Of a stretch of DNA of 60,776 nucleotides, positions 7,944 through 17,494 are shown piece by piece (position 1 is the stretch's first letter; every line of letters begins with the position of its first letter). The notes below the pieces were generated by a model. It was not told the origin of the DNA, made no database searches, and saw nothing but the letters and a program-made list of their open reading frames with translations. Position numbers and translations under genes: made by a program. Source of the DNA: an uncultured Eubacterium sp. Lineage in GTDB: Bacteria; Bacillota; Clostridia; Lachnospirales; Lachnospiraceae. The DNA is taken from positions 1 to 60,776 of the forward strand of contig URYE01000005.1 in assembly GCA_900551945.1 (NCBI GenBank), given 5' to 3'.

Positions 7944-8357
7944 TTAAGTATCAAGAAATCTCATTTTTTCTTTTTCTCTTTTTTCTTCTTCCTTTGGTGC
8001 TTTGGCAGGTTTTTTACTTATTGCATTGCTAAACTCATTAGACATAGTACTCTTACAACTATCACAAAATCTTCCTGACTTTATCATTTTTCCACATTTT
8101 TCACAAGCTATTCCTATTGGAGAGTCAGCAGCAAAATAAAGTCTTTCTTCTCTTACCCACTTTTCAATCTGCTTAACACTTACTTCACAATCTGATGATA
8201 CCTGAGATATAGTTGCTGTTCCATTTTCATTAATATATTCTTTAACTTCTTCAAACTTATCTTCCATCTTTCTTACACAATCAGGACACAATCCTCTATA
8301 AGGTCCACCAATATAATTATATAATTTTCCACACATTCTGCAATTTCTAACATCCAT
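7944..8357 (-). CDS. YvyF-type flagellar-locus zinc protein (TIGR03826 family)
   Basis: The 137-residue protein has two CxxC zinc knuckles at the start (CRMCGKLYNYIGG and CPDC), a winged-helix-like middle (ATISQVSSDCEVSVKQIEKW) and a second pair of knuckles (CEKCGKMIKSGRFCDSC). This is the architecture of YvyF/FlgM-neighbour proteins found between comFC and flgM in Firmicutes. It is a likely DNA-binding regulator of the flagellar locus; its exact role is not established. Start ATG follows GGAAAGGGCGTGCAGTT. Confidence 0.88.
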   Translation of the reverse strand: MDVRNCRMCGKLYNYIGGPYRGLCPDCVRKMEDKFEEVKEYINENGTATISQVSSDCEVSVKQIEKWVREERLYFAADSPIGIACEKCGKMIKSGRFCDSCKSTMSNEFSNAISKKPAKAPKEEEKREKEKMRFLDT

Positions 8358-8443
8358 AACTGCACGCCCTTTCCTTGTCCTTAAAATATTGATGATGATA
8401 CTTGTATACTATTAAATGTATATTTCTAACTTGCTTTATACAT

Positions 8444-9160
8444 TTAAAAGCCATCACCTATACATAAGCATACAAAGTACACTTGTTCCACACCATTACT
8501 TTTTAACACCTTTGAACATTCATCAATCGTAGAACCTGTTGTATAAATATCATCAACTATTAAAACTTTCTTATATTTTACTATATTTTCACCAATTATA
8601 AAAGCATTTTTCAGATTTTTTAATCGTTCTTTGTCATTTAATTCTTTCATAGGTGTTGTTTTTCTATTTCTAATAAGAATTTTATCATCTGTTGGTATAT
8701 TTGTTAGGCGTGATAACTGCTCTGAAATAAGCTGTGCTTGATTAAAGCCCCTTATTTTATACTTTGATTTATGGAGTGGTACGGGTATTATAATATCAGG
8801 TTGCCACATATTAAAGGCTTGATAACAATTCCTATATATTTCTTTTGCGTAAAATGTAGCATACTCTCTTTTATTTTTATATTTATATTGATATATTGAC
8901 TGCTTAATTCCATCCGTATACTTATATACAGCAATCCCCTGCTCAAATATATGATTTATTTTTTTACAGTCATAACAATATTGCAAATTTTCATCTCTTA
9001 TTTCTTTACCACACTTAAGACATCTACACTTTCCTATATACACAAGTTGACGTTTACAATACTTATGTATGTAAATCCTTTTTCCACTATCAAACCCCAA
9101 TGTGTTCTGACACACAGGGCATGATGGTGGATATACCATGTCTAATACTAATTTCACCAA
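8444..9160 (-). CDS. comFC: ComF family protein (competence / amidophosphoribosyltransferase-like)
   Basis: ComFC proteins have an N-terminal zinc ribbon and a phosphoribosyltransferase domain and take part in handling incoming DNA. Here CPVC and CLKCGKEI lie in the first 50 residues, and the PRPP-binding motif VLIVDDIYTTGSTIDE lies near residue 200. No ATG gives a full-length protein; TTG at 9160 or GTG at 9157 fit best, since the next ATG would remove the first residues before the zinc ribbon. Length 238 is normal. It is upstream of yvyF as in Bacillus. Confidence 0.9.
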   Translation of the reverse strand: MVKLVLDMVYPPSCPVCQNTLGFDSGKRIYIHKYCKRQLVYIGKCRCLKCGKEIRDENLQYCYDCKKINHIFEQGIAVYKYTDGIKQSIYQYKYKNKREYATFYAKEIYRNCYQAFNMWQPDIIIPVPLHKSKYKIRGFNQAQLISEQLSRLTNIPTDDKILIRNRKTTPMKELNDKERLKNLKNAFIIGENIVKYKKVLIVDDIYTTGSTIDECSKVLKSNGVEQVYFVCLCIGDGF

Positions 9161-9406
9161 TTCATTTTCTTTTATAGAATTTTTAAAATTATCTACATTA
9201 TTATTACTACTTATAACTATATATTCCTTTCTACCATTTATAATACATTGCCAATAAGCCCACTTAATCGTATTGACACCTATAAAAACTACTCATCACT
9301 TAAAGGCAAAAAGCTTCTAAAATACACAAGTTTCTATTTAATATGTTTAATATTTAAGTTGCACCTAACAAATCAGACCGTCTTTCACAACCTAAACACA
9401 TTGTAT

Positions 9407-11680
9407 CTATTGATATATATTTTGAGATAATATCTGCTTTATTCTAATATCTAATGACGAATATCTTTTCTGCTCAGAATTATTATCTGCCATTTGATGA
9501 AAATAATCTTCTATTCCAACCATACATACACATTTTTTAGCTCTTGTAACTGCTGTATATAAAAGGTTTTTTGTCATAAGCATACGAGGTCCTGTAAACA
9601 TTGGAATTATAACTGCGGGATATTCACTTCCTTGTGATTTATGAATAGTTATTGCATAAGCTAACTCTAATTCATCAAGCTGCTTAAATTCATATGATAC
9701 ATATTTTTCATCTTCAAATTTAACAATTACACGTTCTGCAAATGTATTAATTTCTACAATAACACCTGTATCACCATTATAAATTCCTGCTCCACTTTCA
9801 TAAGTAACGCCATACTTACTTTTCTTTTCCCACTCCATTTGATAGTTATTCTTTATCTGCATAACCTTATCACCTTCACGGAATATAGTATCAGCAAATA
9901 CTTTTTCCATTTTAGTCGCATCTTGTGGGTTAAGATATTCCTGCATTATTCTGTTAAGTCTTTCTACACCAACAGCCGACTTCCTGCTTGGTGTCAATAT
10001 TTGAATTTCGTTTATATCAGCTTTAACATAATCTGGAAGCTTTGACTTTATAAGTGTACATATAGCTCCAATTATTGCGTCAGCACTATTTCTTCTTACA
10101 AATAAAAAGTCTTTGCTATACTTATTAAGTACGACCTTTTCTCCTTTGTTAATCTTATGAGCATTTGTTACGATTTCACTCTCTGCTGCTTGTCTAAATA
10201 TCTTTTCCAGCTTTACTACTGGTATACAATCTGAATTTATAATATCCTTAAGCACATTTCCAGGGCCAACACTTGGAAGCTGGTCAACATCACCCACAAG
10301 TATCAACTTTGTTCCAATAGCCACAGCTTTAAGAAGTGAATTCATAATATTTATATCTACCATTGACATTTCATCAACAATAATTACATCTGCTTCAAGT
10401 GGATTACTCTCATCTCTTTCAAAATGTATCCCTGTTGATATCTTATCACTATCTTCCGATATTGCTCCTGAGATTTCCAACATTCTGTGTATAGTCTGTG
10501 CTTCATAACCACTCGTTTCTGTCATTCGTTTTGCGGCTCTACCTGTCGGTGCGGCAAGTCGTATCTCATAACCTTCTTTTTCAAAATACTTTATAATCGT
10601 ATTAATTGTTGTAGTCTTACCTGTTCCAGGACCGCCCGTTATTACCATAAGACCATTCTCAACTGCTGTCTTTACAGCTTTCTTTTGAATATCATCAAGT
10701 TTAATTTTTGTTTCATCTTCAATGTCTGCTATCTTTTCAGAAAAATATTTTTCGTCTTCCTGCGTATGAACTTCCAAATCAGCAAGCATTTTCGCTACTG
10801 ATAATTCCATATAATAGTAAATTGCAGAATATACATTTCTATTTTCATTTTCATCATTTTTTACAACAATCTTTTTATCTATAGCAAGGTCAGTTATAAA
10901 TTTTTCTATATCAGGTATATCTATCAAAAGTAAACTCTTAACACCACTTTCAAGCTCTTGCAACGGAAGATATATATGACCTTGTAGCGAAGCTTGTTGT
11001 AATACATACAAAATTCCACTCTTAATTCTAAAATCGGAGTCTACTCTTATTCCTACCTTTACAGCAATATCATCAGCAATCTTAAAACCTATGCCTGAAA
11101 TATCATCGGCTAGTTTATAAGGATTTTGCTTAATTATTGTATAAATATTTTGTCCATAATGGGAATATATTTTATTAGCGAGGTTCATATTAATGCCATA
11201 GTCTTGTAAAAATATCATAGCCTTTCGCATATCTCGCTTATCGACTAGCTGAGCAGCAATATCCATTGCTTTATTTAGACTAATACCTTTAATCTCTGCC
11301 AAACGTTCAGGTTCTTGTTCCATAATCCTAAACGTATCTTCTTTAAAGGTATTAACTATTCTCTCTGCCATTTTTTCACCAATGCCTTTAATAGCACCGG
11401 AACTTAGATAACGCCTAATTGACCTTTCATCGTCAGGCGTTTTAAATTCATAAGATTTTATAGAAAACTGCATATCATATATAGCATGTTGTACAAACTC
11501 GCCATTTGCAGTTATAAATTCACCTGCGTTGATATAACTTATAGTACCAACGCAGGTAATGTGTTCACCTTTATATTTTATATCAAACACTGTATATCCA
11601 TTGTCTTCATTTCTAAATACAATACTATCAATAAAACCTTCTACATAATTAACATTCTTGTAATCCAACACTCTACTCAT
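9407..11680 (-). CDS. recD2: ATP-dependent DNA helicase RecD2
   Basis: RecD2 is a RecBCD-independent 5'-3' helicase. The 757 residues show the N-terminal OB-like domain, tandem helix-hairpin-helix motifs (ISLNKAMDIA, SGIGFKIADDIA), Walker A GGPGTGKTTT near residue 346, Walker B VIIVDEMSMVD, LVGDVDQLPSVGPG, and the UvrD-like C-terminal motif ELAYAITIHKSQGSEYPAVI. It lies 12 nt after the FlgJ-like gene and may be co-transcribed with it. ATG 11680 follows AAAGGAGT. Confidence 0.96.
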   Translation of the reverse strand: MSRVLDYKNVNYVEGFIDSIVFRNEDNGYTVFDIKYKGEHITCVGTISYINAGEFITANGEFVQHAIYDMQFSIKSYEFKTPDDERSIRRYLSSGAIKGIGEKMAERIVNTFKEDTFRIMEQEPERLAEIKGISLNKAMDIAAQLVDKRDMRKAMIFLQDYGINMNLANKIYSHYGQNIYTIIKQNPYKLADDISGIGFKIADDIAVKVGIRVDSDFRIKSGILYVLQQASLQGHIYLPLQELESGVKSLLLIDIPDIEKFITDLAIDKKIVVKNDENENRNVYSAIYYYMELSVAKMLADLEVHTQEDEKYFSEKIADIEDETKIKLDDIQKKAVKTAVENGLMVITGGPGTGKTTTINTIIKYFEKEGYEIRLAAPTGRAAKRMTETSGYEAQTIHRMLEISGAISEDSDKISTGIHFERDESNPLEADVIIVDEMSMVDINIMNSLLKAVAIGTKLILVGDVDQLPSVGPGNVLKDIINSDCIPVVKLEKIFRQAAESEIVTNAHKINKGEKVVLNKYSKDFLFVRRNSADAIIGAICTLIKSKLPDYVKADINEIQILTPSRKSAVGVERLNRIMQEYLNPQDATKMEKVFADTIFREGDKVMQIKNNYQMEWEKKSKYGVTYESGAGIYNGDTGVIVEINTFAERVIVKFEDEKYVSYEFKQLDELELAYAITIHKSQGSEYPAVIIPMFTGPRMLMTKNLLYTAVTRAKKCVCMVGIEDYFHQMADNNSEQKRYSSLDIRIKQILSQNIYQ

Positions 11681-11692
11681 ACTCCTTTATCG

Positions 11693-12151
11693 TTAGATAG
11701 TAGATGAGTCATCAGCAGTATCCTGAATGTTATAATTACGCTTCATTTGTTCATAAAGTGTCTGGGCAAGTCCAATACCATTGCCATTTGTATCATCGCA
11801 AAGTGCTTCTGTAAGCTTTGTAACCATCTGACTTCCATAATAGCTACTCATCGAACTAAGATAAGAGTCCTCCGAACCTGATGACAAACCAAAAAGTGAA
11901 GCATAGCTGTCATCTTCTGAACTTCCATCAACACTAGCCATCTTAACCATAGACTTTACCATCTGTTCAACAAAATACTCTTCAAAGTCCTTGCATACAC
12001 TCATAAGCTTATCTGTATCAGCATTTGACAAATCAGAATTGTTAAGTGTATTTTCTAAAGAACTTGTTTTGGAATTATATGTAGTACTATTAGTATAATT
12101 CAGTCCACTAAGACTGTTACTGATTAAATCACTCATCTTATCGCCGTCCAT
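11693..12151 (-). CDS. Rod-binding (FlgJ N-terminal type) protein
   Basis: The protein of 152 residues (or 147 from ATG 12136) carries the rod-binding domain: CKDFEEYFVEQMVKSMVKMA in the middle and GSQMVTKLTEALC later. FlgJ caps the growing rod. The muramidase domain of proteobacterial FlgJ is absent, as in many Firmicutes. It follows flgG after a 69-nt gap that contains a terminator-like hairpin. Confidence 0.85.
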   Translation of the reverse strand: MDGDKMSDLISNSLSGLNYTNSTTYNSKTSSLENTLNNSDLSNADTDKLMSVCKDFEEYFVEQMVKSMVKMASVDGSSEDDSYASLFGLSSGSEDSYLSSMSSYYGSQMVTKLTEALCDDTNGNGIGLAQTLYEQMKRNYNIQDTADDSSTI

Positions 12152-12165
12152 TCTAAAGCGTTTAC

Positions 12166-12211
12166 TAAAAAATCATACAACTGCCTATGACGCTCTGGCA
12201 CAGACAGTTGT
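12166..12211 (-). terminator. Terminator-like hairpin between flgG and the FlgJ-like gene
   Basis: On the minus strand a 7-bp stem ACAACTG/CAGTTGT is followed within a few bases by a run of six T. It would attenuate transcription from mbl-flgF-flgG into the FlgJ-like gene and recD2. Confidence 0.55.
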
Positions 12212-12220
12212 TAATGCTTA

Positions 12221-13054
12221 TTATCTCTTAAGATTGTTAGCTTGCTCCATCATTGTATCTGATGTTGTTATAGCCTTAGAACATAATTCATAAGCTCTTT
12301 GAGCTGTAATTAAATTAACCATTTCTGTCGCTACATTAACATTAGAAGCTTCTAAATAATTCTGCTTAAGCACACTTTTTTTAGCTACTGCATCAACATC
12401 TTCATTAAGAGCTATTCCTGATGCGTCTGTTGCCATTAAATAAGAGTCACCTGTCTTATCAAGGCCTGATGGATTAGTAAACTGATAAACTCCTATCTTA
12501 ACACCCGTAGATTGCGCATTATTATTTTCATCAGGATACATTATATTTCCTTCTGCATCTATTGAAAGCTTAGACGCATCATATTGTGCATCAAATACTA
12601 TTGGCTGTCCATCTGAACTAAGAACAGCATATCCATCTTGTGTTGAAAGCATAACTCCATCTGTACCTACTGCAAAATAAAAGTTACCATTTCTTGTATA
12701 CAAAGTGTCATCTGTTCCATCTCCTGTAGGATTTGGATTTTCTATTGCAAAAAAGCCATCTCCTGCTATCGCAAAATCTGTATTACTATCAGACGCATTA
12801 AGTGCTCCTTGAGTATACTGTGATGTAATCGCAGATATTCTTGAACCAAGTCCAACCTGTGCTGATACTGGCTTTTCTTCTCCATTAGCTGATGTTGTAG
12901 CTGTCTGTAAGTTTTGATAAAGCAATGTCTTAAATGAAGCAACTTCTTCTTTATAACCTACAGTATTAACATTTGAAAGATTATTTGCAATTGTATCAAC
13001 ATTAGTCTGCTGTGCCATCATTCCTGTGGCTGCTGTATATAATGACCTTACCAT
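12221..13054 (-). CDS. flgG: Flagellar distal rod protein FlgG (FlhP type)
   Basis: FlgG builds the distal rod. The N-terminal signature NLSNVNTVGYKEEVASFKTL, the central SAQVGLGSRIS and TQGALNASDSNTDFAIAGDG, and the C-terminus NYLEASNVNVATEMVNLITA followed by QRAYE are all present in 277 residues. In Bacillus the equivalent pair next to mbl is flhO-flhP. It lies 58 nt after flgF. Confidence 0.93.
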   Translation of the reverse strand: MVRSLYTAATGMMAQQTNVDTIANNLSNVNTVGYKEEVASFKTLLYQNLQTATTSANGEEKPVSAQVGLGSRISAITSQYTQGALNASDSNTDFAIAGDGFFAIENPNPTGDGTDDTLYTRNGNFYFAVGTDGVMLSTQDGYAVLSSDGQPIVFDAQYDASKLSIDAEGNIMYPDENNNAQSTGVKIGVYQFTNPSGLDKTGDSYLMATDASGIALNEDVDAVAKKSVLKQNYLEASNVNVATEMVNLITAQRAYELCSKAITTSDTMMEQANNLKR

Positions 13055-13112
13055 TAATTATCCTTTCCTAATATTTTGATATATTAAAAATGTATCAAAA
13101 CATTAACTATTA

Positions 13113-13883
13113 TTATAATTCAGAAATATTAACCATCTTTCCTAACATTTCATCAATAGTATTCATAACCTTTTGATTACTTTCAAACTCTCTTGCAATA
13201 TTAATCATTTCTACCATTTCTGATACAACATTAATATTAGAAGCCTCAAGATAACCTTGATTAACTGTCGCAGTTGAGTCTTTTTGTGTTGCTCCATCAA
13301 CTGTTCTATATAAGTTTTCACCATATTTTTCAAGATAGTTATAATCTTCAAAATCTGTTATAGCAAGCGTATCTATGTATTCTCCATCTGCATATATTGC
13401 ACCTGTGCTATCAACAGTTAAAGAGTTAATACTTGTAGGAAGCTGTATCTGGCCACCTTCCCCTAACACATAGTCGCCATCTTTTGTAACAAGGTACCCT
13501 TCTGAATTAATCTGAAAACTACCATCTCTTGAATACATTGTAGTTTCTTCCCCATTCTTATTAGTAAAAGAAATAGAGAAAAACCCATCTCCTGCAAGGG
13601 CAAAATCATATTGAGAACCAGTATTTTGAAATGAACCTTGTTCCCAGTTAGTATATGTTTCACCTATCTTAGCACCTAATGTAAGCTCACCTATATTTTC
13701 ATTAAGGTGACCTACTGTAAGGTCTTTTGTCTTTATTGCATATACACTGTCAAATGACTGTGTTGTACAGCCCTCTTTCTTATAACCCGTAGTTGTTGAA
13801 TTAGCAAGGTTATTTGATACAATATCCATTCTATTCTGACTGTTTAATAGTCCTGTGTAAGTTGTATATAACCCCTTTACCAT
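13113..13883 (-). CDS. flgF: Flagellar proximal rod protein FlgF (FlhO type)
   Basis: A 256-residue rod protein with NLANSTTTGYKKEG near the N-terminus, FALAGDGFFSI in the middle and QGYLEASNINVVSEMVEMIN at the C-terminus. It is distinguished from FlgG by its position directly after mbl (5 nt), its shorter length and the substituted central segment. It is probably translated from the mbl transcript. Confidence 0.9.
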   Translation of the reverse strand: MVKGLYTTYTGLLNSQNRMDIVSNNLANSTTTGYKKEGCTTQSFDSVYAIKTKDLTVGHLNENIGELTLGAKIGETYTNWEQGSFQNTGSQYDFALAGDGFFSISFTNKNGEETTMYSRDGSFQINSEGYLVTKDGDYVLGEGGQIQLPTSINSLTVDSTGAIYADGEYIDTLAITDFEDYNYLEKYGENLYRTVDGATQKDSTATVNQGYLEASNINVVSEMVEMINIAREFESNQKVMNTIDEMLGKMVNISEL

Positions 13884-13888
13884 GCCTT

Positions 13889-14884
13889 TTACTCCTTTTC
13901 TTTGTAGCCTGAAAGGAATTCAATGAACTTACCTGTTCCAATAGCAACCGCTGTCATTGGGTCTTCTGCTGTCATTGTGTTAATTCCTGTCTTAGACTCA
14001 ATAAGGTCTTCAAGTCCTTGTAATAAACTTCCGCCACCAGTAAGCACAATTCCTCTATCAGCAATATCTGAAGCAAGTTCTGGTGGTGTCTTTTCAAGTA
14101 CACTGTGTACAGCTTCAACTATCTGTGAAGTTGCCTCCTTTAGTGCTTCTCCTGTTTCTTCTGATGTAACTTCTACAGACTTTGGAAGACCTGTAACAAG
14201 ATTACGTCCTCTTACGCTTATTGTTGCGACTTCTTCTCGTGGATAAGCAGAACCCACTTGTATTTTAATCTCTTCTGCTGTTCTTTCACCTATTAAAAGA
14301 TTATGCTTCTTTCTCATGTATCTTACAATTGCTTCATCAAAGTCATCACCCGCAATCTTAATAGAAGTACTTACAACAGTACCACCAAGTGAAATAACAG
14401 CGATATCAGTTGTACCACCACCAATATCTACTATCATGTTTCCACATGGTCTTGAAATATCAATTCCCGCACCGATTGCTGCTGCAATTGGTTCTTCAAT
14501 AATAGCAACTTCTCTTGCGCCTGCCTGCATAGTAGCATCTTCAACCGCCTTCTTTTCTACTTCTGTAACACCTGATGGTACACAGACACTAATTCTTGGC
14601 TTCTTAAATGTTCTCTTGCCTATAGCCTTTTGAATAAAGTACTTAAGCATCTTTTCTGTTACTGTATAATCAGAGATAACTCCTTGTCTTAATGGTCTTA
14701 CAGCTACAATATTACCCGGTGTTCTACCAAGCATAAGACGAGCTTCCTCCCCAATAGCTTTAATTTTATTAGTATCTCTGTCAAACGCAACAACTGAAGG
14801 CTCTTTTAATACAACGCCTTTTCCTTTTATATAAACAAGAATACTTGCAGTTCCTAAATCTATTCCGATATCAGTAGATAACAT
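13889..14884 (-). CDS. mbl: Actin-like cell-shape protein, MreB/Mbl
   Basis: MreB-family filaments guide the elongation machinery under the membrane. All five actin motifs are visible: DIGIDLGTASILVYIKGKG (phosphate 1), the connect-1 and GNMIVDIGGGTTDIAVISLG (phosphate 2) segments, IVLTGGGSLLQGLEDLI (adenosine) and TAVAIGTGKFIE. The start at 14884 gives the canonical MLSTDIGIDLG and follows AAGGGGAAT; a longer frame from 14911 adds nine unlikely residues. The context with flgF, flgG and spoIIID matches mbl of Bacillus. Confidence 0.95.
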   Translation of the reverse strand: MLSTDIGIDLGTASILVYIKGKGVVLKEPSVVAFDRDTNKIKAIGEEARLMLGRTPGNIVAVRPLRQGVISDYTVTEKMLKYFIQKAIGKRTFKKPRISVCVPSGVTEVEKKAVEDATMQAGAREVAIIEEPIAAAIGAGIDISRPCGNMIVDIGGGTTDIAVISLGGTVVSTSIKIAGDDFDEAIVRYMRKKHNLLIGERTAEEIKIQVGSAYPREEVATISVRGRNLVTGLPKSVEVTSEETGEALKEATSQIVEAVHSVLEKTPPELASDIADRGIVLTGGGSLLQGLEDLIESKTGINTMTAEDPMTAVAIGTGKFIEFLSGYKEKE

Positions 14885-15369
14885 GATATTCCCCTTTCTT
14901 AATATACACATAAATATAATAGTTTATTATTGCTTAGGATATCTTAATCCCTTACAATTCATTATAAAATCAGCTCATTTCTCATTTTCTTATACCGCCT
15001 ACTGCCAATAGTGCAATATACGGTTACATATCATTATATACAAATTAAATTAAATTTAAAAGCCCCAAATTCAACTTTTTATAAATATTTTAAACAAAAA
15101 TTATAATTCTACTTTCCACTCAAATGCCATAATTATACTATCGTTAGAAAAATACTATATAAATAGGTAGAAAAACAAATTATTTTACCATTTTAACCAC
15201 TTTCAAATTCAAGTTTATCCTATTTTTTTACACACATATACACCTACACAAATTATCACTTAATATCCAACTACTAATACTAAAAATTCCCGCCTATTCT
15301 TCTTAATCATAATAGTTGGTACTTACTAATCAATATTAAATTGTATTTTGTGCCAAAAAACTACCGTAA
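14885..15369. other. AT-rich intergenic stretch upstream of mbl
   Basis: About 485 nt very rich in A and T with no open frame, RNA gene or repeat that I can support. It must hold the promoter of the mbl-flgF-flgG operon, but several TATAAT-like boxes are possible and I cannot choose one. Confidence 0.5.
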
Positions 15370-15523
15370 TATAGCAGTATTATATAAATAATAAATGCAC
15401 CATTAAAAAGAACAATCAGCTATAATTGTATGACAGCGACAAACATTTTTGTTTGACGAGGGCATACAAATATAACTGATTGTTCTTTTTCTAATGTGTG
15501 TTTATTTATATAATACTGCTATC
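15370..15523. repeat. Long-hairpin repeat, copy A (full length)
   Basis: Outer arms ATAGCAGTATTATATAAAT / ATTTATATAATACTGCTAT are perfectly complementary, followed by an inner stem beginning AGAACAATCAG and a terminal hairpin CAAACA..TGTTTG. It begins 10 nt downstream of the metK stop. Same family as 25561-25709, 32489-32640, 47055-47136 and 17254-17349. It may end the metK transcript. Confidence 0.85.
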
Positions 15524-15532
15524 TCAAAAACC

Positions 15533-16714
15533 TTATAAATACTTCTTAAGAACTTCAACCTTATCTGTCTTTTCCCAAGGAAGATTAAGGTCAGTACGTC
15601 CAAAATGACCATAAGCTGCTGTCTGCTTATAAATAGGTCTTCTAAGGTCAAGCATCTTAATAATTCCTGCTGGCCTTAAATCAAAGTTTTCTCTAATAAT
15701 TTCAACAAGCTTTTCTTCAGAAAGCTTACCTGTACCAAATGTTTCAACCATAATAGATGTAGGGTGTGCTACACCAATAGCATATGAAAGCTGTATTTCA
15801 CATCTGTCAGCAAGACCTGCTGCAACGATATTCTTTGCAACGTAACGAGCTGCATAAGCTGCTGAACGGTCAACTTTTGTACAGTCCTTACCAGAGAAAG
15901 CTCCACCGCCATGTCTTGCAACACCACCATAAGTATCAACAATTATCTTACGTCCTGTAAGACCACTATCACCATTAGGACCACCAATTACAAAACGTCC
16001 TGTAGGATTAATAAATATCTTTGTATTTTCATCAACCATAGAAGTATCTACAACTTCATCAATAACATACTTCTTAATGTCTTCATGTATCTGTTCCTGT
16101 GTAACTTCTGGTGCATGCTGAGATGAAACAACAATAGCATCAAGCTTTATTGGCTTACCATTTTCATCATATTCAACAGTAACCTGAGTCTTACCATCTG
16201 GTCTTAAATATGAAAGTGTACCATCTTTTCTAACCTTAGTAAGCTGTCTTGCAAGCTTTTGTGCTAAAGCTGCTGAATATGGCATATATTCTTCTGTTTC
16301 ATTAGTTGCATAACCAAACATCATACCCTGGTCACCAGCACCAATATCATCAGGGTCTTTATCTTCACCAGTCTTAGCTTCAAGTGCCTTATCAACTCCC
16401 ATAGCAATATCAGCAGACTGCTTGTCAAGTGCTACCATAACAGCACAAGTGTTACCATCAAATCCCTTTTCAGAGCTATCATAACCGATTTCAACTACAG
16501 TATCTCTTACAATCTGAGCTATATCAACATTTGCCTTAGTTGTTATCTCACCCATAACCATTACAAAACCTGTATTTGTAAGTGTTTCACAAGCAACTCT
16601 TGAATAAGGGTCTTGTGCATATAAAGCATCAAGTACTGCATCTGATATCTGGTCACAGATTTTATCTGGGTGTCCTTCTGTTACTGACTCTGATGTAAAT
16701 AATCGTCTTTCCAT
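15533..16714 (-). CDS. metK: S-adenosylmethionine synthetase
   Basis: MetK makes SAM from methionine and ATP in the cytoplasm. The 393 residues start [20 protein letters not shown], contain the second signature [12 protein letters not shown], the P-loop-like GGGAFSGKD and end in the conserved HFGR. I choose ATG 16714, with GGAGGA ten bases upstream; the frame is open for 14 further codons to 16756 but those are unlike the family. It is preceded by a long leader with a SAM-I riboswitch, so it should be switched off when SAM is plentiful. Confidence 0.97.
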   Translation of the reverse strand: MERRLFTSESVTEGHPDKICDQISDAVLDALYAQDPYSRVACETLTNTGFVMVMGEITTKANVDIAQIVRDTVVEIGYDSSEKGFDGNTCAVMVALDKQSADIAMGVDKALEAKTGEDKDPDDIGAGDQGMMFGYATNETEEYMPYSAALAQKLARQLTKVRKDGTLSYLRPDGKTQVTVEYDENGKPIKLDAIVVSSQHAPEVTQEQIHEDIKKYVIDEVVDTSMVDENTKIFINPTGRFVIGGPNGDSGLTGRKIIVDTYGGVARHGGGAFSGKDCTKVDRSAAYAARYVAKNIVAAGLADRCEIQLSYAIGVAHPTSIMVETFGTGKLSEEKLVEIIRENFDLRPAGIIKMLDLRRPIYKQTAAYGHFGRTDLNLPWEKTDKVEVLKKYL

Positions 16715-16880
16715 AAATAAATAGTCCTCCATTTGTGTTGTATTGAAATTGTCCAACTACGTTCCCCTCGAAATATAGCTATAATTTTATATAACTTAAA
16801 ACCAAAATCTGCTAGTTTTTCATGTTTTGCAACAATTGCCAAATATAGTGTAAACCTTGATTTTTGCTCATTGTTGGCAT

Positions 16881-16934
16881 AAAAAAAAGCCTCTTTCGAG
16901 GACTCCGTATCTATATTCAGATAGAAATCCTCTT
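16881..16934 (-). terminator. Riboswitch expression platform: terminator and antiterminator
   Basis: On the minus strand AGTCCTCGAAAGAGGCT followed by eight T (16881-16906) is a GAAA-loop terminator. Upstream, GAGGATT (about 16928-16934) can instead pair with the same AGTCCTC, enclosing a small TCTAT/ATAGA hairpin. The two folds exclude each other, the usual layout for a SAM-I off switch. Confidence 0.75.
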
Positions 16935-17040
16935 ATTGTTCGACCTGTAAATTCTATCGCATTAAACAACCTTTATACAATATAGACCATTTTACCAAAA
17001 TCTAAACATTGTATACAAGTTTGCAACACAACATCATCAC

Positions 17041-17137
17041 AGGAAAGTCGCTCAGGTTGGCACCTTCCACATATCTTGTATGCGGGGTTGCCGGGCTTCA
17101 TAGATCCTATGTATCTCCGCCACTCTAAATAAGGGAC
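17041..17137 (-). promoter_or_regulatory. SAM-I (S-box) riboswitch aptamer of metK
   Basis: The minus strand reads from GTCCCTTATTTAGAGTGGCG through GAAGCCCGGCAACCCCGC to GGAAGGTGCCAACCTGAGCG. The P1 region, the kink-turn AGAGTGGCGGAG, the invariant AAGCCCGGCAACC and AAGGTGCCAA are the S-box core. It lies between the promoter at 17171-17199 and the terminator at 16881. Confidence 0.93.
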
Positions 17138-17170
17138 AAACTCAATTTATATTTCATTTTACCGAAAACA

Positions 17171-17199
17171 ATAGTACACAATATATATACATAAGTCAA
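17171..17199 (-). promoter_or_regulatory. Sigma-A promoter of metK
   Basis: On the minus strand TTGACT (17194-17199), a 17-nt spacer and TACTAT (17171-17176) precede the riboswitch by about 34 nt, as expected for its transcription start. Confidence 0.7.
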
Positions 17200-17253
17200 G
17201 TAAATAATTATAAATATATGATAAAAATTATACTTTATATTTTCCGCTAACCA

Positions 17254-17349
17254 AATATCATAATTATATAAAACAATAAATGTATTATTAAAAAACAAAC
17301 AGCTATATTGCTTCTTTTTTGTGTGCTTATTTTATATAATACCAATATT
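17254..17349. repeat. Long-hairpin repeat, copy E (shrunken, inner hairpin lost)
   Basis: Outer arms AATATCATAATTATATAAAA and its imperfect complement ending TTTTATATAATACCAATATT match the family, but the inner ~60 nt with the terminal hairpin are missing. It lies 55 nt upstream of the metK -35 box, so metK is flanked by two family members. Confidence 0.55.
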
Positions 17350-17494
17350 ATATGTAGTCAAAAACTATCTCATTGAAATTCACATACAAATTGACATTTT
17401 CACCATTTTTCAATATAATTATTTTATTATTTGCTGTTAATTATTAGCAAATTCGTGCCTTAATAAAAATAATTATAGATTGTAAGATTTTAAT

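Noticed and set aside
9248..9430. 60-codon plus-strand frame between comFC and recD2
   Set aside because: No ribosome site, no recognisable product and it runs into the end of recD2 on the other strand. On the minus strand the same gap keeps about 50 open codons before comFC without any start codon; also not called.
13923..14633. Long plus-strand frames opposite mbl
   Set aside because: Mirror frames produced by the codon pattern of a well-conserved gene; no start signals and no domain.
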